Origin: Viridibacterium curvum
Lineage (GTDB): Bacteria; Pseudomonadota; Gammaproteobacteria; Burkholderiales; Rhodocyclaceae
NCBI RefSeq assembly: GCF_039544165.1
Contig: NZ_BAABLD010000005.1
Span: 1 to 64,000, forward strand
Direction: 5' to 3'
DNA: 64,000 nucleotides
Shown here one piece after another: positions 27,138 to 37,085 of the stretch (positions within the stretch are counted from its first letter, which is position 1; each line of letters begins with the position of its first letter). The translations under genes and the position numbers were made by a program. The notes beneath the pieces were generated by a model. That model saw only the letters and a program-made list of their open reading frames with translations. It was not told the origin of the DNA and ran no database searches.

Positions 27138-28676
27138 ATGGATGAGTTGATCAGAAAGCTGGTGGGTTTCGCCCGGGGCGCATGGCGTTACCGCTGGTGG
27201 GGCATGTTGCTGGCCTGGGTGGCAGGCATCGCGGGTGCTGTCGGTGTGTATCTGTTGCCAGACAAATATGAGGCATCGGCACGGATCTATGTAGACACGC
27301 AATCCGTGCTGGCACCGTTGATGGCAGGGCTGACCGTGCCCAACGACGTGAATCAGCAGGTGACCATGCTGTCGAAGACGCTGATCAGTCGTCCCAACGT
27401 CGAGAAGCTGATCCGCATGGCGGACCTGGATCTCAATGCAAAGACCAAGAACCAGCGCGAGGAGCTGGTTGACCGTGTGACCAAGACGCTGAAGATCAGC
27501 AGCGTTGGCAAGGACAACCTGTACACGATCTCGTACATGGACGAGAAGCCTGATCGTGCCAAGCGAACGGTGCAGTCGCTGGTGTCGATCTTTATCGAGT
27601 CTGGTCTGGGCGACAAGCGCAAGGACACGGAGTCGGCGCGTCGCTTCATCGAAGACCAGATCAAGAATTACGCTGACAAACTGGACGAGGCAGAAACCCG
27701 CCTGAAGGAATTCAAGCTCAAGAACCTGGCTTTGCTGGGCGATTCTGCCAAGGACACGATCGGCACGATGCGCGAGATCGGTGATCGTCTGCGTCAGGCA
27801 CAGCTGGAACTGCGTGAGGCCGAGAACTCGCGCGATGCCATCAAGAAGCAACTGGCCGGTGAGCATCCGGGCGGGGCAAGCAGTGAGCCCGATAAGCCGA
27901 GCACGCCGGAGCTGGACAGCCGTATCGACAGCCTGAAGAAGCAACTGGATGACCTTCTGCGCAATTACACCGACAAGCACCCGGATGTGCAGGGCACGCG
28001 TCGTGTGCTGGCTGAGCTGGAGCGCCAGCGTGCTGACGAGATCAAGGCAAAAAAGGCGGCGACAACTTCGGTGAGCGGGGTGAATTCGACCAACCCGGTC
28101 TATCAGCAGCTGAAGATTTCGCTGACGGATGCCGAGGCGCGCGTGGCGCAGCTGAAGACGCGCGTCGGTGAGTATTCGGCGCGTTCAACTCAGGCGCAGG
28201 AACTGATGCGCATGGCGCCGCAGATCGAACAGGAGCTGGCCCAGCTCAATCGTGACTACGAAATTCACAAGAAAGAATATGACCAGCTGGTCGGGCGTCG
28301 TGAGTCGGCCAACATTTCCGCCCAGATGGAGTCAGTCGCTGGCGTGGCGGACTTTCGTCTGATTGATCCGCCATCCGTGCCGAGCAAGCCGTCCGCACCA
28401 AACCGCATCATGTTGATGCCGGTGGTGGGGTTTCTGGCTTTGCTGGTGGGGCTGGCGCTGTCCATCCTGCTGGATCAGGTGCGCCCGGCGTTTTTCGACA
28501 GTCGTGCGCTGCGCGAAACGACAGGGCTGCCCATCCTGGGTTCCGTGTCCGTTACGCCAAGCCCGGATCGCAAGCAGCGCGAGCGTCGCTCGAAATGGTT
28601 GTTCATGGGGGCGACGGCATCTTTGCTTTCGCTACATCTCGGTTTGACCGTCGTGATGATCTGGCTGGGCCGTTAG
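27138..28676 (+). CDS. XrtA-system polysaccharide chain-length determinant (Wzz-like)
   Basis: A 512-residue polysaccharide co-polymerase. The N-terminal transmembrane helix (about 20-42) follows a Wzz segment; PDKYEASARIYVDTQSVLAPLM (here split: PDKYEASA, YVDTQSVL) is typical of exosortase loci. A long periplasmic coiled coil occupies about 170-400, and the C-terminal membrane helices lie at about 430-450 and 485-505 with a proline-rich segment before them (PSVPSKPSAPNR). It controls chain length and partners the adjacent tyrosine kinase at 28686, 9 bp downstream. Confidence 0.92.
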   Translation: MDELIRKLVGFARGAWRYRWWGMLLAWVAGIAGAVGVYLLPDKYEASARIYVDTQSVLAPLMAGLTVPNDVNQQVTMLSKTLISRPNVEKLIRMADLDLNAKTKNQREELVDRVTKTLKISSVGKDNLYTISYMDEKPDRAKRTVQSLVSIFIESGLGDKRKDTESARRFIEDQIKNYADKLDEAETRLKEFKLKNLALLGDSAKDTIGTMREIGDRLRQAQLELREAENSRDAIKKQLAGEHPGGASSEPDKPSTPELDSRIDSLKKQLDDLLRNYTDKHPDVQGTRRVLAELERQRADEIKAKKAATTSVSGVNSTNPVYQQLKISLTDAEARVAQLKTRVGEYSARSTQAQELMRMAPQIEQELAQLNRDYEIHKKEYDQLVGRRESANISAQMESVAGVADFRLIDPPSVPSKPSAPNRIMLMPVVGFLALLVGLALSILLDQVRPAFFDSRALRETTGLPILGSVSVTPSPDRKQRERRSKWLFMGATASLLSLHLGLTVVMIWLGR

Positions 28677-28685
28677 GAGCGTCGA

Positions 28686-29648
28686 GTGAGTCTGATTGAA
28701 AAAGCGGTCGAACGTCTCGACCAACTCAAGCGAGCAGGCGTTACGCCGCCCCCGGATGTAGGTGCTGTGGCCGAAGCGGCTCGCACAGCGCCAGCCGCTG
28801 CGCAGCCTGTCGTTGCAGCCCCCGTTCCCCCGGCGGCTCAGCTCCCGCCTGCGCCCGTTGTCGATGCGGACATCGCAAACCGGGCGAGCGCGCAAAGCAA
28901 GACTATCTCGATCGATCTCGCGCGGCTTGGCGCCATGGGTATGGTCAGTCCGCTCAACACGCGTTCGATGATCGCTGAGGAATATCGTGTCATCAAACGT
29001 CCACTGCTGCGCAATGCGGCAGAGGCCACGAGCGGCGCGCATCGCAATCTCATCATGGTGACCAGCTCGGTGCCGGGCGAGGGCAAGAGCTTCAGCTCGA
29101 TCAATCTTGCCATCAGCATGGCCATGGAGCTTGACCGGACTGTGCTGCTGGTCGATGCCGACGTGTCGCGCCCCTCGGTGCTCAACCATCTTGGTCTGCC
29201 TCCCGCTCCCGGCTTGATGGATGTGCTGCTGTCGACGGATCGTTCCGTTGATTTGCCGGACGTGATGCTGCGTACCAATATCGAGAAACTGAGCATCCTG
29301 CCTGCCGGTATGCCGCACCAACGCGCGACGGAGTTCCTCGCCAGCGACGCGATGGTCAAACTGGTTGATGAATTGGCTACCCGGTATCCGGACCGCATCA
29401 TCGTGTTCGACTCGCCGCCGTTGTTGATGACCACGGAAGCCCGTGTGCTCGCCAATCACATGGGGCAGGTTGTCATTGTTGTCGAAGCAGGGCGCACGAC
29501 CCAGTCCATGGTGCGCCAGGCCCTCGCAACCATCGAGCAGTGCCCGCTGCGCATGATGCTGCTGAACAAGACGCGGGACATCGGACCCAGCGGCTATTAC
29601 GGCTATTACTCGCCCTATGGTTACGGTAGCCAAGAGCGTGAGCACTGA
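28686..29648 (+). CDS. XrtA-associated tyrosine autokinase (BY-kinase)
   Basis: A 320-residue cytoplasmic bacterial tyrosine kinase. Walker A VPGEGKSFSSINLA (about 136-149), Walker A' VLLVDADVSRPS, and Walker B IIVFDSPPLL are intact. The C-terminus ends with a tyrosine cluster (GYYGYYSPYGYG), the usual autophosphorylation tail. The N-terminus is Pro/Ala-rich. Start is GTG. It phosphorylates itself and regulates polymer length through the upstream Wzz-like partner. Confidence 0.92.
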   Translation: MSLIEKAVERLDQLKRAGVTPPPDVGAVAEAARTAPAAAQPVVAAPVPPAAQLPPAPVVDADIANRASAQSKTISIDLARLGAMGMVSPLNTRSMIAEEYRVIKRPLLRNAAEATSGAHRNLIMVTSSVPGEGKSFSSINLAISMAMELDRTVLLVDADVSRPSVLNHLGLPPAPGLMDVLLSTDRSVDLPDVMLRTNIEKLSILPAGMPHQRATEFLASDAMVKLVDELATRYPDRIIVFDSPPLLMTTEARVLANHMGQVVIVVEAGRTTQSMVRQALATIEQCPLRMMLLNKTRDIGPSGYYGYYSPYGYGSQEREH

Positions 29649-31194
29649 GCATCGACGTACTGCACGCGGAGTGCTGGCGCTGGCGATGTTGCTGACGCCG
29701 ACGGCGCTCGTGCATGCGCAGTGGCGCACCACGACGGGCGTCGATCTTGGCGAAACCTACTCCGACAACGTCAATCGCCAGCCGTCGTCACGCGCGCAGG
29801 AGAACTGGGGTACGGAGATCTCGCCCTGGCTGCGTGGCGCCGGACAAAGCGCCCGCCTGAACGGTTCGCTGGACCTGCGGGTACAGAACTGGATCAACTC
29901 CAACACGGCCAATCGCAGTGCCCTGCGTGGCCACGCGAGCGGCACCCTCGCGGTCGTCGAAGATCATCTGGATGTCGATGGCGGCGTGAGCCGGGATCGT
30001 CAGCAGGTGTCTCAGTTCTCTGCGCCCGACGCAAGCTATGCGACGCCCTCCAACAGCACGGAAGTGACGCGCACCTGGGCGTCGCCGGTGTTGTACACCC
30101 GGTTTGGTAACGCGGGCTATGTGGCGGCACGCTATCGCTTCGAGAATGTGGATTCCGAACGCTCCGAGCTCTCCGGACAGAACAGTACGGCAACGCTGGA
30201 CATCGCCAATGGTGCGGCTTTCGGCCGTCTGGGTTGGGGGTTTTCCGGGCGTCACTACAGCACCACGGCCAAGGCAACGCAGGCGACCAGCAGTGACAGT
30301 TACAACGGCAGCCTGACCTATGCGGTAACGCCGGAAATGACCGCCACGCTATTTGGCGGCCAGGAATTCAACGATTACTCCGGTGGGCAGCGGCAGCACA
30401 CCTGGAACTGGGGCGCCGGCCTGAAATGGCAGCCCACCGAGCGCACCACACTGAATGCGCAAACCACCAAGCGTTTCTTCGGGCGGGGTTTCTCGTATGG
30501 TGTCAGTCAGCGCTGGCGGCGTTCGGTGTTTGACTGGAGTTATGAGCGCGACGTGAATTCGTTTTCCAATACGGCTTCGCGCAACGGGCTGATGAAAAAC
30601 CCTGCCGTGGATACGATCTACAGTGCGGCCTATACCGCTGCGCTGGCTTTGGTGCCGGCCTCCATTACGGACCCCTTCGAGCGTGAAACTTACGCTTTGT
30701 TGATTTTGCAAGGGGCGGGCATTCCCGCGCTCTTGCCGAATACCTCGGGTTATCTGTCCAGCCAGACCTACACAGACAAGCGCATGCGCCTCGCCTGGCG
30801 CATCGAGGGGCAACGCAACCTTGTCAGCCTGTCGGGCTACACGTCTGACCGCGAGACCCTTACGCAACAGATCCTGACGAGTTCGGCCACCGGGTCCTCC
30901 GACGATCTCATCCAGTTCTCACGCGTCAAGCAACGCGGCTGGAGTGTCGATTGGCGTCATGACCTGTCGGCCCGCACCTCGACGAGTCTGCGCTACGGCT
31001 ACACGGATACCAGCGGTTACGCCAACAACGGCGCGCGGACGACGACCCATGTCTCGATACTGGGTTTGTCCCTCTCGAACAGGCTGGGCGTGAACACGAC
31101 GGGTGTCCTGAGCGTTACCCGTACGCAATCTCGCGGGGCGGGTGCCGACTATCGCGAGAACGCCATTTCGGCGACGCTCAGTCATCGTTTCTGA
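29617..31194 (+). CDS. TIGR03016-type PEP-CTERM system outer-membrane protein
   Basis: A 525-residue probable outer-membrane beta-barrel. Signal peptide about residues 1-35 (ALAMLLTPTALVHA). The mature part is rich in alternating aromatic/polar strands and ends with Phe (SATLSHRF), the usual C-terminal signature for outer-membrane insertion. Family membership is inferred from position between the kinase and the ATPase, as in other XrtA loci. The ATG at 29617 overlaps the kinase gene by 32 bp; a GTG at 29638 is an alternative. Possibly an export porin for the EPS. Confidence 0.82.
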   Translation: MVTVAKSVSTEHRRTARGVLALAMLLTPTALVHAQWRTTTGVDLGETYSDNVNRQPSSRAQENWGTEISPWLRGAGQSARLNGSLDLRVQNWINSNTANRSALRGHASGTLAVVEDHLDVDGGVSRDRQQVSQFSAPDASYATPSNSTEVTRTWASPVLYTRFGNAGYVAARYRFENVDSERSELSGQNSTATLDIANGAAFGRLGWGFSGRHYSTTAKATQATSSDSYNGSLTYAVTPEMTATLFGGQEFNDYSGGQRQHTWNWGAGLKWQPTERTTLNAQTTKRFFGRGFSYGVSQRWRRSVFDWSYERDVNSFSNTASRNGLMKNPAVDTIYSAAYTAALALVPASITDPFERETYALLILQGAGIPALLPNTSGYLSSQTYTDKRMRLAWRIEGQRNLVSLSGYTSDRETLTQQILTSSATGSSDDLIQFSRVKQRGWSVDWRHDLSARTSTSLRYGYTDTSGYANNGARTTTHVSILGLSLSNRLGVNTTGVLSVTRTQSRGAGADYRENAISATLSHRF

Positions 31195-31247
31195 GGCGGC
31201 CCAAATGAATCCATCCATTCGAATTCTGGTTGTTACGAGGGGCTGCC

Positions 31248-32384
31248 ATGTATGAGTCGTTTTATGGCCTGAGCGGCCGGCCATTCCAGCTCAATCCCGA
31301 TCCGGCCTTCTATTACGGTAGTCGCGGTCACCGGCGTGCCATGGCCTACCTCGAGTATGGCCTGCACCAGAACGAGGGCTTCATCGTCATCACCGGCGAG
31401 GTGGGGGCGGGCAAGACCACCTTGGTGCGCAGCCTCCTGCAGAAGCTGGAGCAGACCAAGGTGGTGGCGGCGCATCTCGTCAGCACGCAGCTTGATGCGG
31501 ATGACATCCTTCGCCTCGTGGCAGCCTCGTTCGGTATTCCGTCCAAGGGTCTTGAGAAGGCTGATGTGCTGCTGGCTCTGGAGGCCTTCCTGGTCTCGGT
31601 GACGGCTTCGGGCAAGCGCGCGCTGCTGATTGTCGACGAAGCGCAGAACCTGACGCCGCACGCGGTAGAAGAGCTGCGCATGCTGTCTAACTTCCAGCTC
31701 GAAGACCATGCCCTGCTGCAGAGCTTCCTCGTCGGTCAGCCGGAGTTCCGCGACACCATGCAGAGCCCGCACATGTCGCAGCTGCGCCAGCGCGTCATTG
31801 CAACTTATCACCTTGGGCCGATGGATGCCGACGAAACAAAGGCATACATCGAGCACCGTCTCAAGCACGTCAATTGGGCGGGCGATCCGCGCATCGAGCC
31901 GTCAGCTTTCGCCATGATCCACAGCTTCACAGGTGGCGTGCCGCGCAAGATCAATACGCTGTGCGACCGGCTGCTGCTGGCAGGCTTTCTGACTGAAAGC
32001 CATGTGCTCGCTGAAGCGCAGGTCAACGAAGTGATCCGAGAGATCCGCGAAGAGGCGCCGGAGCGCGAGAGTGCACAACATGCCGTGCCACCCTTGCAGC
32101 CCAACCGCAGTGCGCCGTTGCCATCGCATGCGGTTGCGGCTGACGCTTTGGCTGGGCTGGGGCGCATCGACCCGCAGAGTGTACTGGGCGACCCCGGCTT
32201 GCTGCGCCTGATGGCCGATGCGGCTGCAGGCTTCCAGGCTTCGCGCCTCGAAGAGCGCGTTGCCAAACTCGAAAATGCTTTCGCAGCGCTTGTCACATTG
32301 ATGCAGCAAGCTTCGGCCGCCGCGCAGCCACCGTCCAACGTGGCCCCCCTGAAGACCGACAAGCGCGCAGCCAAGGGAGGCTGA
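31248..32384 (+). CDS. XrtA-associated AAA ATPase (ExeA-like)
   Basis: A 378-residue ATPase. N-terminal MYESFYGLSGRPFQLNPDP and FYYGSRGHRRAMAYLEYGL are characteristic; Walker A GEVGAGKTTLVRSLL and Walker B ALLIVDEAQNLTP follow. The C-terminal part (about 270-378) is Ala/Pro-rich with a short coiled coil. GAGGGG precedes the ATG at 31248, which is preferred to a TTG six codons upstream. Related to ExeA/MSHA-type ATPases; probably energises or assembles the EPS export apparatus. Confidence 0.9.
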   Translation: MYESFYGLSGRPFQLNPDPAFYYGSRGHRRAMAYLEYGLHQNEGFIVITGEVGAGKTTLVRSLLQKLEQTKVVAAHLVSTQLDADDILRLVAASFGIPSKGLEKADVLLALEAFLVSVTASGKRALLIVDEAQNLTPHAVEELRMLSNFQLEDHALLQSFLVGQPEFRDTMQSPHMSQLRQRVIATYHLGPMDADETKAYIEHRLKHVNWAGDPRIEPSAFAMIHSFTGGVPRKINTLCDRLLLAGFLTESHVLAEAQVNEVIREIREEAPERESAQHAVPPLQPNRSAPLPSHAVAADALAGLGRIDPQSVLGDPGLLRLMADAAAGFQASRLEERVAKLENAFAALVTLMQQASAAAQPPSNVAPLKTDKRAAKGG

Positions 32385-32390
32385 CCAGTC

Positions 32391-33254
32391 ATGAATCGAA
32401 TCCAGTTGCCGACCAACGCGCTGTCCATCGACGTCGAAGACTATTTCCAGGTCTCCGCGCTGGCAGGGCAGTTTCCCCGCAGTGGCTGGGAAACCGTTCC
32501 CTGCCGTATCGAGCGCAACATGGACCTGATCCTTGCCGTGTTGCACGAGCATGGCGTCAAGGCCACCTTCTTCACGCTGGGCTGGATTGCCGAGCGCTAT
32601 CCGAAACTCGTGCGCCTCATCGTCATGGAAGGTCATGAGCTCGCCAGCCACGGCTATGGTCATGAGCGCGCCAGCGATCAGACGCGTGGTGCCTTTGCGG
32701 CCGATGTGCAGCTCGCCAAGGCCGTTCTGGAAGACATCGGCGGCGTCGAGGTGAAGGGCTATCGCGCGCCGAGCTTCTCGTTCAGCGACAAGAACCCCTG
32801 GGCACATGAATGCCTGGCTGCCGCGGGTTACCAGTACAGCTCCAGCGTCTACCCCGTCGTGCACGATCACTACGGCATGCCGGATTCGCCGCGCTTCACC
32901 TACCGTCATCCGAGTGGCATCGTCGAGATCCCGGTGACGACGACGCGCTTCATGGGCCGCAACCTGCCAGCGGGCGGCGGCGGCTATTTCCGCTTCCTGC
33001 CCTATGCGGCCTCGCGCTGGATGATCCGTCGCGTGAACAAGCAGGACGCCCAGTCGGCGATCTTCTACTTCCATCCCTGGGAGCTGGATCCGGGTCAGCC
33101 TCGCGTGCATGACGCACCGGCGAAGTCCCGCTTCCGTCACTACATCAACCTCGACAAGACCGAGGCGCGTCTGCGCCGCCTGCTGACGGACTTCCAGTGG
33201 GGCCGCGTCGACGAGGTATTCCTCAACAATCCCGCCTTGGCCCTTGCGGCCTGA
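32391..33254 (+). CDS. XrtA-system polysaccharide deacetylase
   Basis: A 287-residue NodB-homology (carbohydrate esterase 4) protein. N-terminal ALSIDVEDYFQVSA carries the catalytic Asp pair; HELASHGYGHE is the metal-binding His motif; GYRAPSFSFS and FYFHPWELDP follow the family pattern. No signal peptide, so it acts in the cytoplasm or on nascent chains, as in other exosortase loci. It would remove N- or O-acetyl groups from the EPS. It lies 6 bp after the ATPase gene. Confidence 0.92.
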   Translation: MNRIQLPTNALSIDVEDYFQVSALAGQFPRSGWETVPCRIERNMDLILAVLHEHGVKATFFTLGWIAERYPKLVRLIVMEGHELASHGYGHERASDQTRGAFAADVQLAKAVLEDIGGVEVKGYRAPSFSFSDKNPWAHECLAAAGYQYSSSVYPVVHDHYGMPDSPRFTYRHPSGIVEIPVTTTRFMGRNLPAGGGGYFRFLPYAASRWMIRRVNKQDAQSAIFYFHPWELDPGQPRVHDAPAKSRFRHYINLDKTEARLRRLLTDFQWGRVDEVFLNNPALALAA

Positions 33255-33265
33255 GTCTTCTCTCC

Positions 33266-34315
33266 ATGAGCCACAACGAGTCGGCCGGGCTGCACGTCCG
33301 CAGCCTGCAAGACAGTGATTGCCCACGCTGGGACGAGTTCGTGCGTGCCTGTCCACAGGCTACGTTCTTTCACCTTTCAGCCTGGGCGCGCCTGATCCGC
33401 GACGTCTGGCGCCACCGTTGTCACTACCTGTACGCCGAGCGCGGCGGCGAGATCGTCGCTGTCCTGCCCTTGGTCGAGATCAAGAGCACCTTGTTCGGAC
33501 ACTCACTGAGTTCGCTGCCTTTCGCGGTCTATGGCGGTATTGCGGGCAATGACGCAGAAGCCCGTGCCGCGCTGGAGGCGAAGGCCGATGCGCTGGCGCG
33601 CGAGCTGGGGGTGTCGCACCTTGAATACCGCAACATGCAGCCGGTGCATGCCGACTGGCCCCGCCAGGACATCTACGTGATGTTCCGCAAAGAATTGCTG
33701 CCTGACGAGGAAGCCAACATGCTGGCCATTCCGCGCAAGCAGCGCGCCATGGTGCGCAAGGGTCTGCAGAATGGCCTGGTGGCAACCATTGACGATGACG
33801 TGGATCGCTTCTTTGCTGTCTATGCCGACAATGTGCGCCGTCATGGCACGCCGGCCATGTCAAAGCGCTGGTTCCGTGCGTTGCGTGAGGCCTTCGGCAA
33901 GGACTGCGACGTGCTGACGGTGACGGATGCCAATGGCCAGCTGCTGTCGAGCGTGCTGAGCTTTTACTTCCGTGACGAGATCCTGCCGTATTACGCGGGT
34001 GACATGCCGGCGGCGCGTGGCCTTGCGGCCAACGACTTCAAGTACTGGGAGCTGATGCGCCACGCACTCGCGCGTGGTTGCAAGGTGTTCGACTACGGTC
34101 GCAGCAAGGTCGGCACCGGGCCTTACAGTTTCAAGAAGAACTGGGGCTTCGAGCCGGTGACGATGTCGTACGAGTACGTGCTGTACAAGGGCGACAGCAT
34201 TCCGCAGAACAACCCGAACAATCCCAAGTTCCGCGCCTTCATTGCCATGTGGCAGCGGCTGCCGCTGGTGGTGGCGAACACGCTGGGGCCGCACATCGTG
34301 CGCAACCTTGGTTAA
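33266..34315 (+). CDS. FemAB-like, XrtA/PEP-CTERM-associated protein
   Basis: A 349-residue GNAT-fold FemAB-type protein. Typical parts: CPQATFFHLSAWARLIRDVW, FAVYGGIAGND, and C-terminal DYGRSKVGTGPYSFKKNWGF. FemAB enzymes add amino acids from aminoacyl-tRNA to cell-wall precursors; in exosortase loci they are thought to modify the EPS or the sorted proteins. The ATG at 33266 is chosen 11 bp after the deacetylase stop; the frame upstream overlaps that gene. Confidence 0.9.
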   Translation: MSHNESAGLHVRSLQDSDCPRWDEFVRACPQATFFHLSAWARLIRDVWRHRCHYLYAERGGEIVAVLPLVEIKSTLFGHSLSSLPFAVYGGIAGNDAEARAALEAKADALARELGVSHLEYRNMQPVHADWPRQDIYVMFRKELLPDEEANMLAIPRKQRAMVRKGLQNGLVATIDDDVDRFFAVYADNVRRHGTPAMSKRWFRALREAFGKDCDVLTVTDANGQLLSSVLSFYFRDEILPYYAGDMPAARGLAANDFKYWELMRHALARGCKVFDYGRSKVGTGPYSFKKNWGFEPVTMSYEYVLYKGDSIPQNNPNNPKFRAFIAMWQRLPLVVANTLGPHIVRNLG

Positions 34316-34318
34316 GTC

Positions 34319-35545
34319 ATGAAGCCGCCACTGCTTTACCTCGTCCATCGCATCCCGTTTCCGCCCAACAAGGGCGACAAGCTGCGGTCGTTCAACCTGC
34401 TCAAGTTCCTCGCGCAGCATTACGAGGTGCATCTGGGCTGCTTCGTCGATTACGCCGAAGACATGCAGCACGTGCCGGCACTCGACGAGTTCTGCGCGTC
34501 TGTGCATGTCGAGCAGATCCAGCCATCATTGGGCAAGCTGCTGTCCATGCGAGGCCTGCTGACGGGCGAGGCCTTGACCTTGCCGTACTACCGCAGCGCG
34601 AGCATGGCGAAGTGGGTACGGGATTGCGTGACGCAGCGAAACATCCGCGAAGCTGTAGTGTTCTGCTCGTCGATGGCGCAGTACACCCAGGCGCTGCCGG
34701 ACCTGCACTGTGTTGTCGACTTCGTGGATGTCGACTCGGCTAAGTGGACGCGTTATGCCCAGGAGCGCAGCGGCCCGATGGCCTGGCTCTACCGGCGCGA
34801 GGGAGCACGTCTGGCGGACTTCGAACGCGCGGTAGCGCAGCAGTGCGCGGCCAGCGTACTGGTGTCGGAGGCCGAGGCGGCGCTGTTCCGCGAAGTGGCG
34901 CCTGCATCGACGTCGCGCATCCATGCGATTTCGAACGGGGTGAATGCCGAGCTGTACGCACCGTCCAGCGCGCTGGTCTCGCCCTATGCAGCGGACGATT
35001 TGCCCGTCGTGTTCACGGGGGCGATGGACTACTGGCCCAACATTGATGCGGTCTGTGCGTTTGCCGATGAAGTTTGGCCCGCCATAGCGGAACGTTGGCC
35101 GCGTGCGCGTTTCTGCGTGGTCGGCATGAATCCGTCTGATGCCGTGAAGGCGCTCGCGACACGCGAACGCATCACGGTGACAGGCACTGTGCCCGATGTT
35201 CGCCCCTGGCTGCAGCACGCACGCGTGGTGGTCGCACCGCTGCGGATTGCGCGCGGGGTGCAGAACAAGATTCTCGAAGCCATGGCGATGGCCAGGCCTG
35301 TCGTGGCTTCGGCGACTTGCGCGGTCGGCGTGGGCGCAGAGCGGGGCGGCGAATTCCTCGTCGCAGACTCGACGCAGGACTGGCTGGACGCCGTCGGCGG
35401 CTTGCTGGCGGATGCTGCGGCGGCAGATACCATGGGACAGCGGGCGAGGGCGCGCATCCTCGCGGATTTCAGCTGGGAGGCGCATCTCAAGGCCTTCCTC
35501 AAGCTGCTGGCAAAAGATGATGCGGAAACGGGAGTGACGGCATGA
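34319..35545 (+). CDS. TIGR03087-type XrtA glycosyltransferase
   Basis: A 408-residue GT4-like glycosyltransferase. N-terminal YLVHRIPFPPNKGDKLRSF is the hallmark of the exosortase-associated family; the C-terminal domain holds VVFTGAMDYWPNIDAV and the donor-binding stretch APLRIARGVQNKILEAMAMARPVVAS (split: RGVQNKILEAMAM). It lies 3 bp after the FemAB gene and overlaps xrtA by 4 bp. It builds the EPS repeat unit; sugar unknown. Confidence 0.9.
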   Translation: MKPPLLYLVHRIPFPPNKGDKLRSFNLLKFLAQHYEVHLGCFVDYAEDMQHVPALDEFCASVHVEQIQPSLGKLLSMRGLLTGEALTLPYYRSASMAKWVRDCVTQRNIREAVVFCSSMAQYTQALPDLHCVVDFVDVDSAKWTRYAQERSGPMAWLYRREGARLADFERAVAQQCAASVLVSEAEAALFREVAPASTSRIHAISNGVNAELYAPSSALVSPYAADDLPVVFTGAMDYWPNIDAVCAFADEVWPAIAERWPRARFCVVGMNPSDAVKALATRERITVTGTVPDVRPWLQHARVVVAPLRIARGVQNKILEAMAMARPVVASATCAVGVGAERGGEFLVADSTQDWLDAVGGLLADAAAADTMGQRARARILADFSWEAHLKAFLKLLAKDDAETGVTA

Positions 35546-37074
35546 GCGCCACCTGGTTGAAGGAGCGGAGCTTGCAACCACGGGTCGCCATTGCTGCGGC
35601 TGTTGCAATGGTTGCCATCATCCTGCTGGTGTTCCAGGAGACCGCGCTGGGCGTCTTCCGTATCTGGATGCGCTCGGACACTTTCAATCACTGTTTGCTG
35701 GTGGCGCCTGTCAGCATCTGGCTGATGTGGGAGCGTCGACGCGATCTGGTCTCGGCGGGTTTCCGCCCGGCCTTGTTCCCGCTCTTGCCGCTGGCCGGCG
35801 CAGCACTGTTGTGGGTGTTCGGTGAAGCGATCAGCGCTGCCGTGGTGTCGCATGCGGCGCTGGTGTTCATGGTGATTGCTGCCATCTGGACCTGCTGGGG
35901 GCACCGCGCAAGCTGGCAAGTGCTTTTCCCGCTGTTCTTCCTGGTCTTCGGCATCCCCTTCGGCGATTTCCTCGTGCCGATGTTGATGCACTACACGGCC
36001 GAATTCACCGTCGCGCTGCTGCGTTTGACGGGTATCCCCGTCTACCAGGAAGGGCAGAATTTCGTCATTCCGAGCGGGCGCTGGTCTGTGGTGGAGGCCT
36101 GCAGCGGCATCCGTTACCTCATTGCATCAATGATGGTCGGCGTGCTGTTTGCGTACCTCAATTACCGCAGCCTGACGCGTCGCCTGCTGTTCGTGGTGGC
36201 ATCTTTCGTCGTGCCGTTGCTGGCGAACTGGCTGCGTGCCTACATCATCGTGATGATGGGCCATCTCTCCGGCAACAGTCTGGCCGTGGGGGCTGACCAC
36301 CTCATCTATGGCTGGGTGTTCTTTGGCATCGTCATCGGCTTGCTGTTCTGGGTTGGCAGTTTCTGGCGTGAGGATCATCTGCCACAGGTGCGCCAGCGTG
36401 ACTGGAGCTGGCGCAGTCCTGGCCGCGTGGTGCTGCCGGCCACCGCCGTTCTGGGCTTGGCGTTGCTGACTGTAGCTGTACCGCGGCCCCTGCTGGCCTG
36501 GTTGATGGACGTGCCGGGCGCCGCGGATTATCGCGTTCCCGCGGTCACGGTGCCGGGCTGGAGCCCCGCAGCCCGAACTGACAGTGAATGGAAGGCACAC
36601 TTCCTCGGTGCGCGCGTCGACGATGTCCAGTCGTTCACAAAGGGCCGCGACAAGGTGTCGGTCCAGCTGGCCTACTACGCGCGCCAGACCGAGGGACGGG
36701 AGCTGGTGCAGTACGACAATTACCTCGTTCAGACGGATGATCCCTTGTGGCATCCGATGAACCGCAAGACGATGACCCTGGCACAGGGCGAGCGCACGCT
36801 GACTTTCGAGCGCGTCGAACTGACGGGTGCGGGCGGACATATCGTCGTCCTGCGCAGCTACTGGTTGGGCGAAAGCGTCACGCCGTCAGACAAGTTGGCC
36901 AAGCTGGATCTGCTGAAGGCTCGATTACTTCGCAGACCGGACGATTCAGCAGGCGTTCTGCTGTGGACTTCAGTGGATAATTCGGCCGCGGATGCCGAGC
37001 AGAAGCTCGTCGCCTTCGCCAATGAGAACTGGTCTGCCATCGAGGCTGCGCTGCTGCGTACGCCGGTCAAGTAG
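35542..37074 (+). CDS. xrtA: Exosortase A fused to EpsI domain
   Basis: A 510-residue fusion. Residues about 15-310 form the multi-pass exosortase domain. The proposed catalytic residues are all present: Cys187 in EACSGIRYL, Arg232 in NWLRAYIIV and His253 in GADHLIYGW. Residues about 325-510 match the EpsI (DUF3485) periplasmic domain (VTVPGWSP, WLGESVTPSDKL). It would cleave PEP-CTERM proteins, such as that at 23588, on the periplasmic side and transfer them to an unknown acceptor. It is embedded between two glycosyltransferase or amidotransferase genes, typical of betaproteobacterial EPS loci. Confidence 0.95.
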   Translation: MSATWLKERSLQPRVAIAAAVAMVAIILLVFQETALGVFRIWMRSDTFNHCLLVAPVSIWLMWERRRDLVSAGFRPALFPLLPLAGAALLWVFGEAISAAVVSHAALVFMVIAAIWTCWGHRASWQVLFPLFFLVFGIPFGDFLVPMLMHYTAEFTVALLRLTGIPVYQEGQNFVIPSGRWSVVEACSGIRYLIASMMVGVLFAYLNYRSLTRRLLFVVASFVVPLLANWLRAYIIVMMGHLSGNSLAVGADHLIYGWVFFGIVIGLLFWVGSFWREDHLPQVRQRDWSWRSPGRVVLPATAVLGLALLTVAVPRPLLAWLMDVPGAADYRVPAVTVPGWSPAARTDSEWKAHFLGARVDDVQSFTKGRDKVSVQLAYYARQTEGRELVQYDNYLVQTDDPLWHPMNRKTMTLAQGERTLTFERVELTGAGGHIVVLRSYWLGESVTPSDKLAKLDLLKARLLRRPDDSAGVLLWTSVDNSAADAEQKLVAFANENWSAIEAALLRTPVK

Positions 37075-37085
37075 AAGAATTCATC